A stretch of 64,000 nucleotides of DNA from Roseateles sp. SL47 (GCF_026625885.1 NZ_CP113068.1:6138001-6202000); one strand, 5' to 3'. Numbered from the stretch's first letter, positions 26,650-36,993 are shown. The notes: generated by a model not told the origin, from the sequence alone. Made by a program: numbers and translations.

Positions 26650-27555
26650 TGAATGTGTGTGAATGGCAAAGCGCCGGTGAAGCGGCCGGAGCGTATGCGG
26701 GCTTCATGACAAGACGGTTGCGGGGAAGCCCGAAGTGGGGCATGCCCATCCCCCATGAATGAGGGAAAGGGTTTACACGCGATAAGCACAAACGCGGTGC
26801 GCCGCCGCATGCATTGCGCCGACGCAGTGCGGACTGCACCGCGCCGGGCCTCCCTGCACGCACGCCGATGGGCACGGGCAGGCCCATGGCCCTCCGAATA
26901 CGGACGCACCATTCATCCCTGCCAAGGCAGCGTGTCCACCGCCCTGCCCCTGTGTCATTTCCCGTTCAATCGCTACCCCAACTCTGCGCTGGGGCAGGCG
27001 CAGCTCCACCCATGGCAAGAAGGTGGCCGAAGCCAAGGCCATTGCGGCGAAGGGTTGGCACCACCCCAAACAATCGCCATGAGACGCTGGACCGGGATGA
27101 GGCGGTGCAGCGGGAGGCCCGCCAGGTGGCCATGGCCAGCGAGTTGCGGGAATGGCTGGCCCCTGTTGAGCCACCGACATCGACGTATCTATTCGTAACC
27201 TCACCACACGCCAAGGCCCGGCCCGGCAGGCGCCGCAGCGGCCAGCCATGCCCATGCCACGTGTGGCAAATCTCACATACGGATCGGCACCAATGGCGAT
27301 AGTCGCCCCACTGGCCGTTTAATCGCACAGATGGGCGGTCATGGGGTGGATCGCCATACCTGCGGTAAATACATTTTGTTATGGTTGCCGCCGGCCTGCG
27401 CAAGACAGGTTTTCAGCGCCCATCAAAACATTCCATGGCGCTGATGATGAGGGAGAGAGCGTGGACGCGAAGATTCAACAGCGCAGGCGGGGTCCTGGCG
27501 CGGCCGTTGCTGCCGTGCCCACGGCGCTTTCCGTAGCGCCACGGGGAGAAGGGGC
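26650..27555. other. Intergenic region of about 0.9 kb without a convincing gene
   Basis: Several overlapping open frames occur but none holds over its length. A short stretch near 27013-27075 reads as a coding-like peptide (GKKVAEAKAIAAKGWHHPK) that stops after about 25 codons, and another frame at about 27085-27170 reads EAVQREARQVAMASELREWL; these could be remains of a small decayed gene. The right end holds ggggagaagggg, the ribosome binding site of the next gene. Confidence 0.4.
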
Positions 27556-29835
27556 ATGAGCCTGCTGCCCTTGCCACTGACCCAGTGCGAAGCCCCGAAT
27601 CTCGATGATGCCCGGTCGCTGCTGCTGATCCACCTCCCACGCTTTGCTGACCGCGACGCCCTGGCCCGTGCGCTGGGGACGGTCGACAGCAGCGAGCTTG
27701 TTCCCCGCGTGCTGGCCGCCTGGTTCCTGCGCCAGTACGACAGCCAGCACACCGCCCGAATTGCTGAACAGCTGCTCGGCGACCCGTCCATCGCCCAAGG
27801 CGACACGCCCTTGCTCCGCCATGCGCGTGCCCGGCTGCAACTGGCACTGGCCGATGCCTACAACCTGCGTGGCGAGCATGAATCCGCGCTCAGCCTGGCC
27901 GATGAAGCACGGGACGGCTTCCAGACGCTCCGCCACCTGGCCGGGCAGTCGGATGCGGACTGGGTGGCCGCCAACATCGTGCACGACCTGGGCGACTCCC
28001 GCCTGCGCAACCAGTTCATGCGCAGTGCCGCCACCCTGGCTCAGGAGGCGGAGGATGCGGAACGGATGCAGACCGCCGAAATGGCGCTGGCCTGCTTTGC
28101 CGCCTTTGAAGATGCGATCGCGGCGGCAGTGGCCTGGGGCTCTTCGGTGCGGGCCCATGAGGACACCCCCGTCCCGGCACTGCGAGCACTGGCCCAGTTC
28201 TTTCTCTTCATCACCGAATGGGCCAAGGGCGCTTGTGATGCCGCGCTGGCCCATGCGTTGCTGTCCATCCAGGCCTCCGAAGAATGCGGACAGATGCGGC
28301 GAGCGCTACTGGACAACGCCAACGTCGCCTCGCTCTTGATGGAACTGGGGGACCTGGACGCCGCTGCGGCGCGCCTGCGCTATCGACTGGACATTGCCCG
28401 TCACTGCGCCTGGCCGCATCCGCTGGGCTGCACGCTGTCAGTGTTCTCCGAGGTGCTGGTGCGCCAGAACCGCGCCGACGAAGCCCGCGTGTACGCGCAG
28501 CAAGCCGTGTCGGTGCTGTCCCGCGTGCCCCGCACCACCCATTTCCTGAATGCGCAACTGGCGCTCGCCGATGCCCAGCTGGAATGCGGGGATGTGGACG
28601 CGGCCGAGCGGGGCTTTGTGCTGGTCAACCTGCATGGCCGCCATGTGGAGCTGGTGGAGGACCGCGCCTACGCGTTGTTCGGCCTTGCTCGCGTCGCCCA
28701 TGCGCGCGGTGATCTGCCACAGGCCCGCTCCTTGCTGGACAAGGCGCTGCATCAGCCCCATCTGGATCCGGACCAGGCCCTGCGTACGCTCATCTGCCTG
28801 TCCCGGGTGGCACAGGCCCAGGTGGAGGCGGGGGTGCCGGATGTGGCGGAGGACGAACCGATCACCCTGCTGCAACGGGCCCTGCGCATTTCCAACGATC
28901 AACTGGAAGGCGCACAGCGCCATGAACTGTTGCTGGAGCTGGCGGACCGGCTGCAGTCGCGGGGTCGGGAGTCGGAGTCCATCGTGGCCCTGCGCGGCGC
29001 GCTGGAGGCGCTGGCTGCGGACAAACGGCGCGCCACCGAGCGGCAGGGCATGGCCATGGAGGCCCGCCATCGCAGCGAGACCGTGCTGGCAGAAGCCCAG
29101 CACAACCGTGAACTGGCCCGCAAGGAGGCCGCTCGCGCGCGGGAGCTGCAGGCCACCAACCGGGAACTGAGCCGCGCCGTGGCGGCCCTGGAAGCCGCAC
29201 AGCGCGAACTGATCGAGCGCCATCACGAGCTGCAGAAGGCCAATGAACGCATTCAGGAACTGAGCCTGACCGATCCGCTGACGGGGCTGCGAAATCGCCG
29301 CTTCCTCACCCAGGTGATCGACAAGGCCGTGGCGGAGACCCTGCGGGCCCATGCACGCCCGGCCGCTGTGGCGGAGCACGAGTCCAGCCCGGCCGATGCG
29401 CCCGGCCCTGGACGCGATCTCTTGTTCTTCCTGCTGGACGTGGACCACTTCAAGCAGATCAACGACGGTTATGGGCATGCGGTGGGTGACGCCGTGCTGG
29501 TGGAAGTGGCGGCGCGCCTGCGCGAGGCCACCCGGGGCGAGGATCTGCTGGTGCGCTGGGGCGGGGAGGAATTCCTGATCGTGGCCCGGCATGCCCGTCG
29601 GGAAGAGGCCCCCATCATTGCCGAGCGGCTGCTCGGCAGCCTGCGGGAAGCGCCGATCCGTCTGCCCGGCGGTGCGCTGCTGAGTTGCACGGCCTCCCTG
29701 GGCGTGGCGAGTTTCCCGAATGAGCCCGGCCCGGACACAGGCGGGGCCGACGGCAGTTGGGAGCGCGCACTGGAGCGCGCCGACGCGGCCCTGTATGACG
29801 CCAAGCGGTTGGGCAGGAACCGCTGGGCGGAATAA
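27556..29835 (+). CDS. TPR-repeat diguanylate cyclase
   Basis: A 759-residue cytoplasmic protein. Residues 1-500 are helical tetratricopeptide-like repeats, then a coiled coil (about 505-570, ARELQATNRELSRAVAALE) and a C-terminal GGDEF domain (575-755) with the catalytic signature RWGGEEF. The product-binding inhibitory site RxxD is present as RGED five residues upstream, so feedback control is likely retained. Expected to make cyclic di-GMP under control of a protein-protein contact through the TPR region. ATG 27556 has a good ribosome binding site (ggggagaagggg). Confidence 0.93.
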   Translation: MSLLPLPLTQCEAPNLDDARSLLLIHLPRFADRDALARALGTVDSSELVPRVLAAWFLRQYDSQHTARIAEQLLGDPSIAQGDTPLLRHARARLQLALADAYNLRGEHESALSLADEARDGFQTLRHLAGQSDADWVAANIVHDLGDSRLRNQFMRSAATLAQEAEDAERMQTAEMALACFAAFEDAIAAAVAWGSSVRAHEDTPVPALRALAQFFLFITEWAKGACDAALAHALLSIQASEECGQMRRALLDNANVASLLMELGDLDAAAARLRYRLDIARHCAWPHPLGCTLSVFSEVLVRQNRADEARVYAQQAVSVLSRVPRTTHFLNAQLALADAQLECGDVDAAERGFVLVNLHGRHVELVEDRAYALFGLARVAHARGDLPQARSLLDKALHQPHLDPDQALRTLICLSRVAQAQVEAGVPDVAEDEPITLLQRALRISNDQLEGAQRHELLLELADRLQSRGRESESIVALRGALEALAADKRRATERQGMAMEARHRSETVLAEAQHNRELARKEAARARELQATNRELSRAVAALEAAQRELIERHHELQKANERIQELSLTDPLTGLRNRRFLTQVIDKAVAETLRAHARPAAVAEHESSPADAPGPGRDLLFFLLDVDHFKQINDGYGHAVGDAVLVEVAARLREATRGEDLLVRWGGEEFLIVARHARREEAPIIAERLLGSLREAPIRLPGGALLSCTASLGVASFPNEPGPDTGGADGSWERALERADAALYDAKRLGRNRWAE

Positions 29836-29897
29836 CCGTCGTTGCGGCGGCCCGGCGGGCACTAGACTCTCCCGTGACACTTCACCAGGAGTCGCCC

Positions 29898-31082
29898 ATG
29901 TCCACGCCGTCCACGCCGTCCACGCCGCCACCGCTGCTGCTCCCGCCCCCGTCGTTTGAAGGCGTTCACGAGGTCGTGGCCGAGCCCTTGAAGTTCAAGG
30001 CCCGGCTGGCGATTGGTGAAGATGCCTACGTCTCTCTGCGCATGATCAACCGCACCCGCGAGGTCTGGGATGTGCTGGGGGCGGCGGGTGCAGGCGCGGC
30101 CGTGGCCAAGTCCGGCATGGTCGCGTCGGTGCTGGGCGCCTCCGCCACACCGCTGGGCTGGGTGGCATTTGCGGCGCTCGCCTCCGGTGGGGCCTGCTAC
30201 GGGCTTTACCGGCTGCTGGGCAACACCAAGGGCCAGCGGGTCATCGAGATTCCCAAGTACCTCAACACGCCGCTGGACACGCTGGGCCTGGCCCTGTTCG
30301 ACCTGATCGCCCCGCTGTCGCTGCGGCTGGCGGCGCGGGACGGCACGGTGGCACCTCAGCAACGGGACTTCCTCATCCACCATCTGGTGCGCGACTGGGG
30401 CCTGGGGCAGCCCTTTGTGGAGCAGGCCGTCCAGGCGGTGGAACTGCGCCTGGCGGATGCCTCGCTGGAGGCCATGGCCATCGAAGGCGCGGAATTCCTG
30501 CGGATGAATCCGGACTGCAACCACCAGGCCATCGTGGACGATCTTGCGGTTTTTTTGCGGTCCATGCTGGAAGCGGCCGGCCCCCTGACCCCGCAGGACA
30601 CCGAAGCGCTGGAGCGCACGGTGCAGTTGCTGCGCACCACGCCCCCCGGCGAACTGACCAAGGCCTGGACCCAGGCCCTGGCGCTGGCTGGCGGCGCGGC
30701 TGGCCAGATGCGCACGGCGGTCTCCGGTGCAGCCAGTTGGACCCAGGAGCGCCTGCCGAGTGCAGAGGCGGTGAAGACCACCACCGGAGAAGCCGTGCAG
30801 CAGACGCTGGAGGCTGCTCGCCGAGCCGCCGAATGGACCCAGGAGCGCCTGCCCAGCGCAGACACCGTGCGCCGCTCTGCCACAGAAGCCGCCCAGCAAA
30901 CCCTTCAGGCCGCACGCAAGGCGGCGGACTGGGCCCAAGAGCGCCTGCCAGATGCAGAACAGGTGCGACTCCAGGGCGGGCAGGTGCTGGACCAGGCCTC
31001 CCGAGCAGCGCTTGAAAGCGCCAGAACCGCCGCCCGCGTGGCCGACCGACTGTTGCGAAAGCGCCCACCTTCGGACTCCTGA
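29898..31082 (+). CDS. TerB-like domain protein with C-terminal amphipathic repeats
   Basis: A 394-residue protein starting at ATG 29898 behind a caggag ribosome binding site. After a Pro-rich front there is a short hydrophobic hairpin (about 60-105, VLGAAGAGAAVAKSG and LGWVAFAALASGG), then a helical segment resembling the TerB tellurite-resistance fold (LFDLIAPLSLRLAARDGTVA, IHHLVRDWGLGQPFV, about 130-215). The C terminus carries three copies of a 32-residue amphipathic unit starting W(T/A)QERLP(S/D)AE, rich in Ala and Glu. No specific function is known for this arrangement; TerB-like domains often act in membrane-linked stress or metal-sensing complexes. Confidence 0.65.
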   Translation: MSTPSTPSTPPPLLLPPPSFEGVHEVVAEPLKFKARLAIGEDAYVSLRMINRTREVWDVLGAAGAGAAVAKSGMVASVLGASATPLGWVAFAALASGGACYGLYRLLGNTKGQRVIEIPKYLNTPLDTLGLALFDLIAPLSLRLAARDGTVAPQQRDFLIHHLVRDWGLGQPFVEQAVQAVELRLADASLEAMAIEGAEFLRMNPDCNHQAIVDDLAVFLRSMLEAAGPLTPQDTEALERTVQLLRTTPPGELTKAWTQALALAGGAAGQMRTAVSGAASWTQERLPSAEAVKTTTGEAVQQTLEAARRAAEWTQERLPSADTVRRSATEAAQQTLQAARKAADWAQERLPDAEQVRLQGGQVLDQASRAALESARTAARVADRLLRKRPPSDS

Positions 31083-31261
31083 GCCCCGTCCAGGCCCGTT
31101 GGCTGCTGGCTTCTAACCGCTGGCAATAAATAAATCAGAAACGATTCCTTCACCTTGAGGACATGACTTCCTAGAGTGCGGCGCTCCTGGCACGGGGCCC
31201 ACAAGACCCGGTGCCCCACCGGCGGCACCCGCGTGGCGCTGCCCACCCGCACAAAGAAGGA

Positions 31262-34072
31262 ATGCCCTTGAATCCGACCGTTGCATGTGCGCTCCGCACA
31301 AGCGCACTCGCTGCCGCCTTGTCCGCTGCATGGGCGCAGTCCGCCCTGGCACAGGACACCACCACCACGGCCAGCCCTCCGGCCCGCGCTGCCTCCGGCC
31401 CCGCCACGAGCTCGACCACCGCCCCGGCGGCTAGCCCGGCCGCTCCGTCCGCTCAGACCGAAGCCCAGGGCGCCAACAACGCCCTGCCGCAGGTGGTCGT
31501 CACCGGCTCGCGCATCTCCCGCATCAGCAAGGAGGGTCCCAGCCCGGTGACCGTGCTCAAGGGGGATGACCTGGACCGTCTCGGTTACCGCAATGTCTCC
31601 GATGCGCTGAGCAGCCTCACCGAAAACACCGGCTTCACCCAGGGCGAGGACTTCGGCAACACCTTCACCCCGGCGGCCAATGCCATCAGCCTGCGGGGCC
31701 TGGGCCCCAACCACACCCTGGTGCTGGTCAATGGCCGACGTGTGGCGGACTACCCCAGCCCCTACAACGGCTCGGTCAACTTCGTGAACATCGCCAACAT
31801 CCCTTCGGCGCTGATCGACCGCATCGAGGTGCTGAGCGGCGGGGCCTCGGCCGTCTACGGCTCCGATGCCATCGCGGGTGTGGTCAACATCGTGCTGAAG
31901 AAGCAGGTGGAAGGCGTTACCGTGAACCTGCGCGCCGGGGCGACCGAACGCGGCGGCGGTGAGAACGCTCGCGCCCAGGTCACCGGCGGTTTCCAGTCCG
32001 GCCGGCTGAGCGGCGTCCTGGGTGTGGAATTGAGCGGACGCCAACCCATCTGGAGCCGCCAGCGCGACTTCATGTCCGACACCACCACACAAGGGGCGGC
32101 CCCCGGTGTGGTGATCGGCCGGCGCAATGCCAGCACCGGCCGCTATCTGGCCCCGGAGGACGGTTGTGACAGCAGCAGCGGGCTCTTTGAGGGTTCCACC
32201 TCGGCCTACACCTCCCGCACCGGTGTGTATTGCGGCAGCGGCCGCACCTCTCCCAGCTTCTGGACCACCCAGACCGGCAACCGCAGCGTGCAGGCGGCCG
32301 GTGGCCTGACCTATGCGCTGGAGAACGGCCTGGAGCTGTTTGCCGAAGGCCAGTTCGGCTGGGCCCACACCGAAAACAACACCCGCGGCCCGAGCTGGAC
32401 CTCGCAGGCGGCCGGGCTGGGCTATTTCCGCAATGCCACCACCGGCCTGCTGGAGACCTGGAGTCGCCGCATCTCGCCGGAGGAAATCGGCGACATCGAC
32501 CGCTACAACCGCATCTGGCAGGACTCCACCCACAACGTGGTGGTGGGCGTGCGCGGCGACCTGAGCAAGACCTGGACCTTTGAGCTCTCCGCTGCCAGTG
32601 CGTATTACCTCAACAAGACCACCACCCCGCGCCTGCTGGCCAGCGTGGAGACCCTCTTCCTCGGGCCGCAACTGGGCACTGAGGCGGACGGCACGCCGAT
32701 CTTCGCGGCGGACCCTGCACGTCTGTATCGTCCGCTGACCGAAGCGGAGTTCAACAGCGTGCTGGGCAAGAGCAAGGGCCGCAACAACAGCTGGAACCAA
32801 CAGGTCAGCGCCAGCGCCAGCGGTGAATGGCTGCAACTGCCGGCCGGGCCGCTGCGCGCCGCCGTGGTGGCTGAAGCGGGCACCCAGGGCTTCACCAACA
32901 TCACCGATCCGCGCCTGGGGACCGGTGTGTTCTACAACACCTCCGAATCGCCCAACATCCGCGGCACACGGGACCGCTTTGCGGTGGGTGCGGAGCTGAA
33001 TGCGCCCATCACACGCCAGCTCACCGCCACACTGGCCGGGCGGTACGACCGCTACCACTTCGCCGGACGCAACGACGGCAGCACCACCTACAACGCGGGC
33101 CTGGAGTTCCGCCCCATCGACACCCTGCTGCTGCGGGCCCAGCAGTCCACCAGCTTCCGTGCGCCGGACATGAACTACGTGTTTGCGGCGCAGACGCGGG
33201 GCTACTACTCGTCGTCCACCGACTACTACCGCTGCGCCCAGGCCGGTCAACCACTGGCCCAGTGCGACTACGCGGATGTCTCGCCCGGCTTCAACTTCGT
33301 GCGCACCGGCTCGTCGGATCTCAAGTCGGAACGGGGCCGTTCGTGGGGATTGGGCGCAGTGTGGCAGCCCACCAGCAGCTTTGATGCGTCGGTGGACCTG
33401 TGGAAGATCCGCATCAATGATCTGGTCACCGACCTCGACGCCAACCAGGTGCTGCGCAACGAGGCGGATTGCCGCACGGGTCAACTCGATCCCCAATCGC
33501 CGCTGTGCGTGGACGCCATCAGCCGCGTGACCCGCAACCCGGCCGATGCGCTGGTGCGGCCGGGCGAGGTCACCCTCATCCGCGTCAATCCGATCAATGC
33601 GGCCAAGGAATCCACCTGGGGCTTTGACCTGGGCGCGCGCTACAGCTGGACCACGCAGGACTGGGGCCGCTGGACGCTCACCAGCAAATACACGGAGGTG
33701 CGGGACTATCGCTATCAGCAATCCGCCGATGACCGCGACTACAACCAGGTGGGCACCACCGACTTCACCGACTGGCGCAACAAGTTCGACGCCAGCCTCA
33801 CCTGGAAGATCGGCGCCTGGACCCACACGCTGGCGGCGCAGCGCAACAGCAAGATCGTGCGCGAGGATCAGGAAGGCTATCTGCCCGCCTACTGGAACTT
33901 CAACGCCAGCACGACGTGGCAGGTGACGCCCAAGACCACGGTCAGCGTGACGGTGAACAACCTGTTCGACAAGATTCGGAAGGACCCCAGCGCCACCTGG
34001 CCGTTCTATCCGGTGGGCTACTACTTCCCGTATGGGCGGCAGGGCTGGGTGGAGCTGGAGCACCGGTTCTGA
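31262..34072 (+). CDS. TonB-dependent outer-membrane receptor
   Basis: A 936-residue receptor. The ATG at 31262 follows aagaagga and gives a normal signal peptide (cleavage near SALAQ-DT); an upstream in-frame extension is ignored. A 40-residue Ala/Thr/Pro linker precedes the TonB-box-like LPQVVVTGSRI and the plug domain (ISLRGLGPNHTLVLVNGRRV, VLSGGASAVYGSDAIAGVVN). The rest is the 22-strand barrel, ending in the C-terminal Phe of WVELEHRF required for outer-membrane assembly. The barrel resembles the large receptors for carbohydrates or peptides rather than siderophore receptors, but no substrate can be named. No partner transporter is adjacent. Confidence 0.93.
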   Translation: MPLNPTVACALRTSALAAALSAAWAQSALAQDTTTTASPPARAASGPATSSTTAPAASPAAPSAQTEAQGANNALPQVVVTGSRISRISKEGPSPVTVLKGDDLDRLGYRNVSDALSSLTENTGFTQGEDFGNTFTPAANAISLRGLGPNHTLVLVNGRRVADYPSPYNGSVNFVNIANIPSALIDRIEVLSGGASAVYGSDAIAGVVNIVLKKQVEGVTVNLRAGATERGGGENARAQVTGGFQSGRLSGVLGVELSGRQPIWSRQRDFMSDTTTQGAAPGVVIGRRNASTGRYLAPEDGCDSSSGLFEGSTSAYTSRTGVYCGSGRTSPSFWTTQTGNRSVQAAGGLTYALENGLELFAEGQFGWAHTENNTRGPSWTSQAAGLGYFRNATTGLLETWSRRISPEEIGDIDRYNRIWQDSTHNVVVGVRGDLSKTWTFELSAASAYYLNKTTTPRLLASVETLFLGPQLGTEADGTPIFAADPARLYRPLTEAEFNSVLGKSKGRNNSWNQQVSASASGEWLQLPAGPLRAAVVAEAGTQGFTNITDPRLGTGVFYNTSESPNIRGTRDRFAVGAELNAPITRQLTATLAGRYDRYHFAGRNDGSTTYNAGLEFRPIDTLLLRAQQSTSFRAPDMNYVFAAQTRGYYSSSTDYYRCAQAGQPLAQCDYADVSPGFNFVRTGSSDLKSERGRSWGLGAVWQPTSSFDASVDLWKIRINDLVTDLDANQVLRNEADCRTGQLDPQSPLCVDAISRVTRNPADALVRPGEVTLIRVNPINAAKESTWGFDLGARYSWTTQDWGRWTLTSKYTEVRDYRYQQSADDRDYNQVGTTDFTDWRNKFDASLTWKIGAWTHTLAAQRNSKIVREDQEGYLPAYWNFNASTTWQVTPKTTVSVTVNNLFDKIRKDPSATWPFYPVGYYFPYGRQGWVELEHRF

Positions 34073-34095
34073 GCCCGCAGCGGGAGTGATCGGGA

Positions 34096-34125
34096 AGCGG
34101 GACGGCGCTGGATGGGCGTCCCGCT
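34096..34125. terminator. Hairpin after the TonB receptor gene
   Basis: agcgggacg(n12)cgtcccgct forms a 9-bp GC-rich stem 24 bp after the stop codon. Without a T-run, a factor-independent terminator is uncertain. Confidence 0.5.
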
Positions 34126-34173
34126 ATCATGCGCCGAGCTGATCACTGGGAAGCCGTTCTCTGCTGCCCCCAC

Positions 34174-35395
34174 CATGCCCTTCCCCTCCCGCACGCTCCG
34201 CCTGACCGTCCTCGCCCAGAACAACGCCGGCATCAAGGACTTCCGGCCCTACGTGCCTTCCATCAATGATGCCGGCGTGGTGGCGTTCCAGGCCACCCTG
34301 GAGGATGGCCACACCGCCGTGCTGACCCATGACGGCAGCGGCGTCACCACCGTGGCCACCACGGTGAGCGCCAACAGCCCGGTCCAGTGCTTTTCCAGCC
34401 ACCCGGACATCAACAGCGCCGGCCAGATCTGCATCTACGCCCACATGACCCGCGGGCACGATGCCGTGGTGATGCTGGAGCCGGACGGCCGCCTGCTGCA
34501 TACACCGGTGGACGGCCCGCTCACCGGCATCGGGCCGCTGGGGCCCACCATGAATGAATCCGGCGGAGTGGCGTTTCGATTCACTTCTGCGCAGGGCCTG
34601 GCCAGCATCGGCGTCTGGCAGGACGGACACTGGCGCAGCACTGCTCAGATCGGCACCCAGGCCGTCCCCCTGACCAGCACCCCGACTGCCAACACCAGCG
34701 ACGCGGCCACTCGCCCCTCTCAGCCCATCGATGGCGATGCCGGGCCTGACGCTTCCAATGCCGGCGCCAGCAACGTGCGCTTCTCCGCCTTCGACGGCCT
34801 TCCCGTGGTGAATGCTGCGGGCGATGTCGCTTTCCGCGCCGACCGGTCCGACGGGCTTCAGGGCGTCTTCCTCGCGCGGGGGGGCCAAACGCCGGTCCCG
34901 ATCATCACCACCGGCGGTGAGATCAGCGCACTGGCCCGCTTCACGATCCTCAATGACCTTGGCCAGATCGCCTTTGCCGCCACCACGGCGGACGGAGAGC
35001 CAGCACTGTTTTTCGGCGATGCCCGCGGGGGATCGGGCACAGCCGGCATCACGCCCCTGCTGGGCGGCCACCGGAGCAGCCGTGACAACAGCGGTCGCAG
35101 CGGTGATGGCGGTGACTGCGATGGCGGTGGCTTCGAAAGCTTTCGCGGCATCCTGATCAACAAGCAGGGGCCGGTGGTGTTCTACGGCACACCGCACGGC
35201 GGCCAACTGGGCATCTACACCGGGCCCGATCCACGGCGGGACCGTCTGCTGGGGCTGGGCGACCCGCTTCTGGGCGGCACCGTCAGTGACTTCGCACTGA
35301 ACCCCGTCTCGGTGAACGAGGCCGGCCAGATCACCGTGCGTGTGGCGCTGGAAGATGGACGCCAGTTCATCCTCCGGGGTGACCCAGAGCGCTGA
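34174..35395 (+). CDS. NxxGxxAF-repeat (choice-of-anchor tandem repeat) protein
   Basis: A 406-residue protein starting at ATG 34174. It contains seven copies of the NxxGxxAF signature spaced 40-60 residues apart: INDAGVVAFQA, INSAGQICIYA, MNESGGVAFRF, VNAAGDVAFRA, LNDLGQIAFAA, INKQGPVVFYG and VNEAGQITVRV. This is a beta-propeller-like repeat protein; related proteins are often surface or secreted, but this one has no signal peptide. A Gly/Ser/Asp-rich insert (about 305-325) breaks the pattern. No enzymatic residues are evident. Confidence 0.75.
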
Positions 35396-35528
35396 GCCCT
35401 CCGGCTCAAGGTCGGCTCAACTGCGGCTCAACTTCGGTTCAAGGTCGGCGCCCCGCGCGGCCCCGTCTGGCACCGCTGTGGCACGATGTCCTACCCGCAA
35501 CGGACGCGTCCTCTTTTAGCCTCGCGGG

Positions 35529-36110
35529 ATGAATCCAGTTGCGCTCCCCCCCTCCCCGAAGGCCCCCTCCCGCAAGGCCTCCAACATCGAGCCCGGACCC
35601 GAGCCCGCGCCTGCACTGCTGCGCAGCTTTTCCGTCATCCACGCCCTGCTGGCGCTGCTGTTCGTCTGCATGGCCTTGCTGCTGCTCTACATCGCCGCCA
35701 AAGGCATATGGGAGCTGCTGAGCGCCGACCTCAACGATCACGCAGCGCGCAGGGTGATCGAAGCGATGGGCGTGCTGGCGGCGGCCGTGGTGGCGCTCCA
35801 GATTGCCCAGACCATCACCGAGGAAGAGGTCATCCGAAGCGCCCACATCAGCGCGCCGACGCGGGTGCGGCGGTTCCTGTCCCGATTCATGGTGGTGATT
35901 GTGGTGGCCCTGGCCATCGAAGGCCTGGTGGCCACCTTCCGTGCCTCCCATGAGGGGGCCACGATGCTGCTGCATGCGGCCGCCATGGTGACGGCCGTGG
36001 GCATCCTGCTGGCCGGGTGGGGCCTCTTCATTCGCCTGAATCGTTATGCCGAAGAGCTGGAGCCGGAGGCGATGCAGGATGCAAAGCAGGAGGATCAGAA
36101 GCTGGAGTAG
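35529..36110 (+). CDS. Hypothetical inner-membrane protein, four helices
   Basis: A 193-residue protein with a Pro-rich cytoplasmic front and four predicted transmembrane helices (about 35-60, 75-95, 118-138, 145-170), ending in an acidic tail. I do not recognise the family. The ATG at 35529 is the only reasonable start. The last 83 bp overlap the 3' end of yddG on the opposite strand, so both C termini are encoded by the same DNA. Confidence 0.7.
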   Translation: MNPVALPPSPKAPSRKASNIEPGPEPAPALLRSFSVIHALLALLFVCMALLLLYIAAKGIWELLSADLNDHAARRVIEAMGVLAAAVVALQIAQTITEEEVIRSAHISAPTRVRRFLSRFMVVIVVALAIEGLVATFRASHEGATMLLHAAAMVTAVGILLAGWGLFIRLNRYAEELEPEAMQDAKQEDQKLE

Positions 36111-36993
36111 AACCACAGCGCGTCGCCACCCAGCACAGCAGGGAACCGGCGCAGACCATGCCGGCGCCCTGCCAGAACGTCCAGGGCAGCGGCGCGTTGA
36201 GCAGGGCCGCCGCCAGGGCGGCCGACATCACCGGAATGAAATACGAAGCGCCGGCCAGCACCGTCACATGACCGCGCAGAAGGCCCACATTCCAGGCCGA
36301 ATAACCAAACGCCATGGCCGACGATGCCAGCACCAGGAACCCGACCGAGCGCAGGTTCACCGCCATGGTGGGCTGTTCGCCCCACAAGAACTTGATCCAC
36401 AGGGCTGCGGCCGACAGCATGAAGAACAGCGTCACGCCGTTCTGACCCTTGGCAATCCGGGGCGTGACAGTGCAGTAGGCCGCCCACAGCAGCGCCCCGA
36501 CCAAGGCCAGGCCGTAGGTGAGCGGATGGCCCTGGACGTTGGCCACCATCTGGTGCACATCCAACCCTTGATCACCGCCGAGCACCCGGCACACGCCCAG
36601 CACACCGAGCAAAAAGCCAGGCACGATCCAGGCATTGGACCGTTGGCCATTGAACAGGATGGCAGCGGTCATGGTGAAGGTGGGCCAGAGGTAGTTCACC
36701 ATGCCCACCTCGATGGCCTGGCGCCCCGAACTGGCCAGGCCCAGCGACAGCGAGAGGCACAGCTCATAGGCCACAAACAGCGTCCCGCCCACCCACAGGT
36801 AGGCCCGCGGCAACTGGGAGATGCGGGTTGGCCCCAACGTGAACAGCAGGATGACCGATGCCACGGTGTAGATCAGCGCCGCACCGCCAGTGGCCCCGAA
36901 GCTTTCACTGACGCTTCGGATCAGCCCCACCGAGGCGCTCCACAGCAGGACGGCGATCAGGCCGATGAAGGTGGCGGTCTTTTTGCTGGGCAT
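36028..36993 (-). CDS. yddG: Aromatic amino acid exporter YddG (DMT family)
   Basis: A 321-residue transporter with ten transmembrane helices, matching E. coli YddG along its length: LWSASVGLIRSVSESFG at the front, QAIEVGMVNYLWPTFT, AILFNGQ, VCRVLGGD, ALLWAAYCTVTPRIA and the C-terminal FWQGAGMVCAGSLLCWVATR. YddG exports aromatic amino acids and related compounds through the inner membrane. ATG at 36993. The C-terminal tail of about 25 residues is an addition and overlaps the convergent membrane-protein gene. Tandem 15-bp repeats lie 23-82 bp upstream. Confidence 0.92.
   Translation of the reverse strand: MPSKKTATFIGLIAVLLWSASVGLIRSVSESFGATGGAALIYTVASVILLFTLGPTRISQLPRAYLWVGGTLFVAYELCLSLSLGLASSGRQAIEVGMVNYLWPTFTMTAAILFNGQRSNAWIVPGFLLGVLGVCRVLGGDQGLDVHQMVANVQGHPLTYGLALVGALLWAAYCTVTPRIAKGQNGVTLFFMLSAAALWIKFLWGEQPTMAVNLRSVGFLVLASSAMAFGYSAWNVGLLRGHVTVLAGASYFIPVMSAALAAALLNAPLPWTFWQGAGMVCAGSLLCWVATRCGSTPASDPPALHPASPPAPALRHNDSGE

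Noticed and set aside
26814..27302. 162-codon ORF in the gap before the diguanylate cyclase
   Set aside because: Only short pieces read as protein-like, in different frames; no conserved domain or ribosome binding site.
30905..34063. 1052-codon open frame antisense to the TonB receptor
   Set aside because: The receptor on the plus strand has a signal peptide, plug, barrel and C-terminal Phe. The antisense product is low-complexity His/Gly/Arg-rich sequence, the usual shadow of a GC-rich gene.
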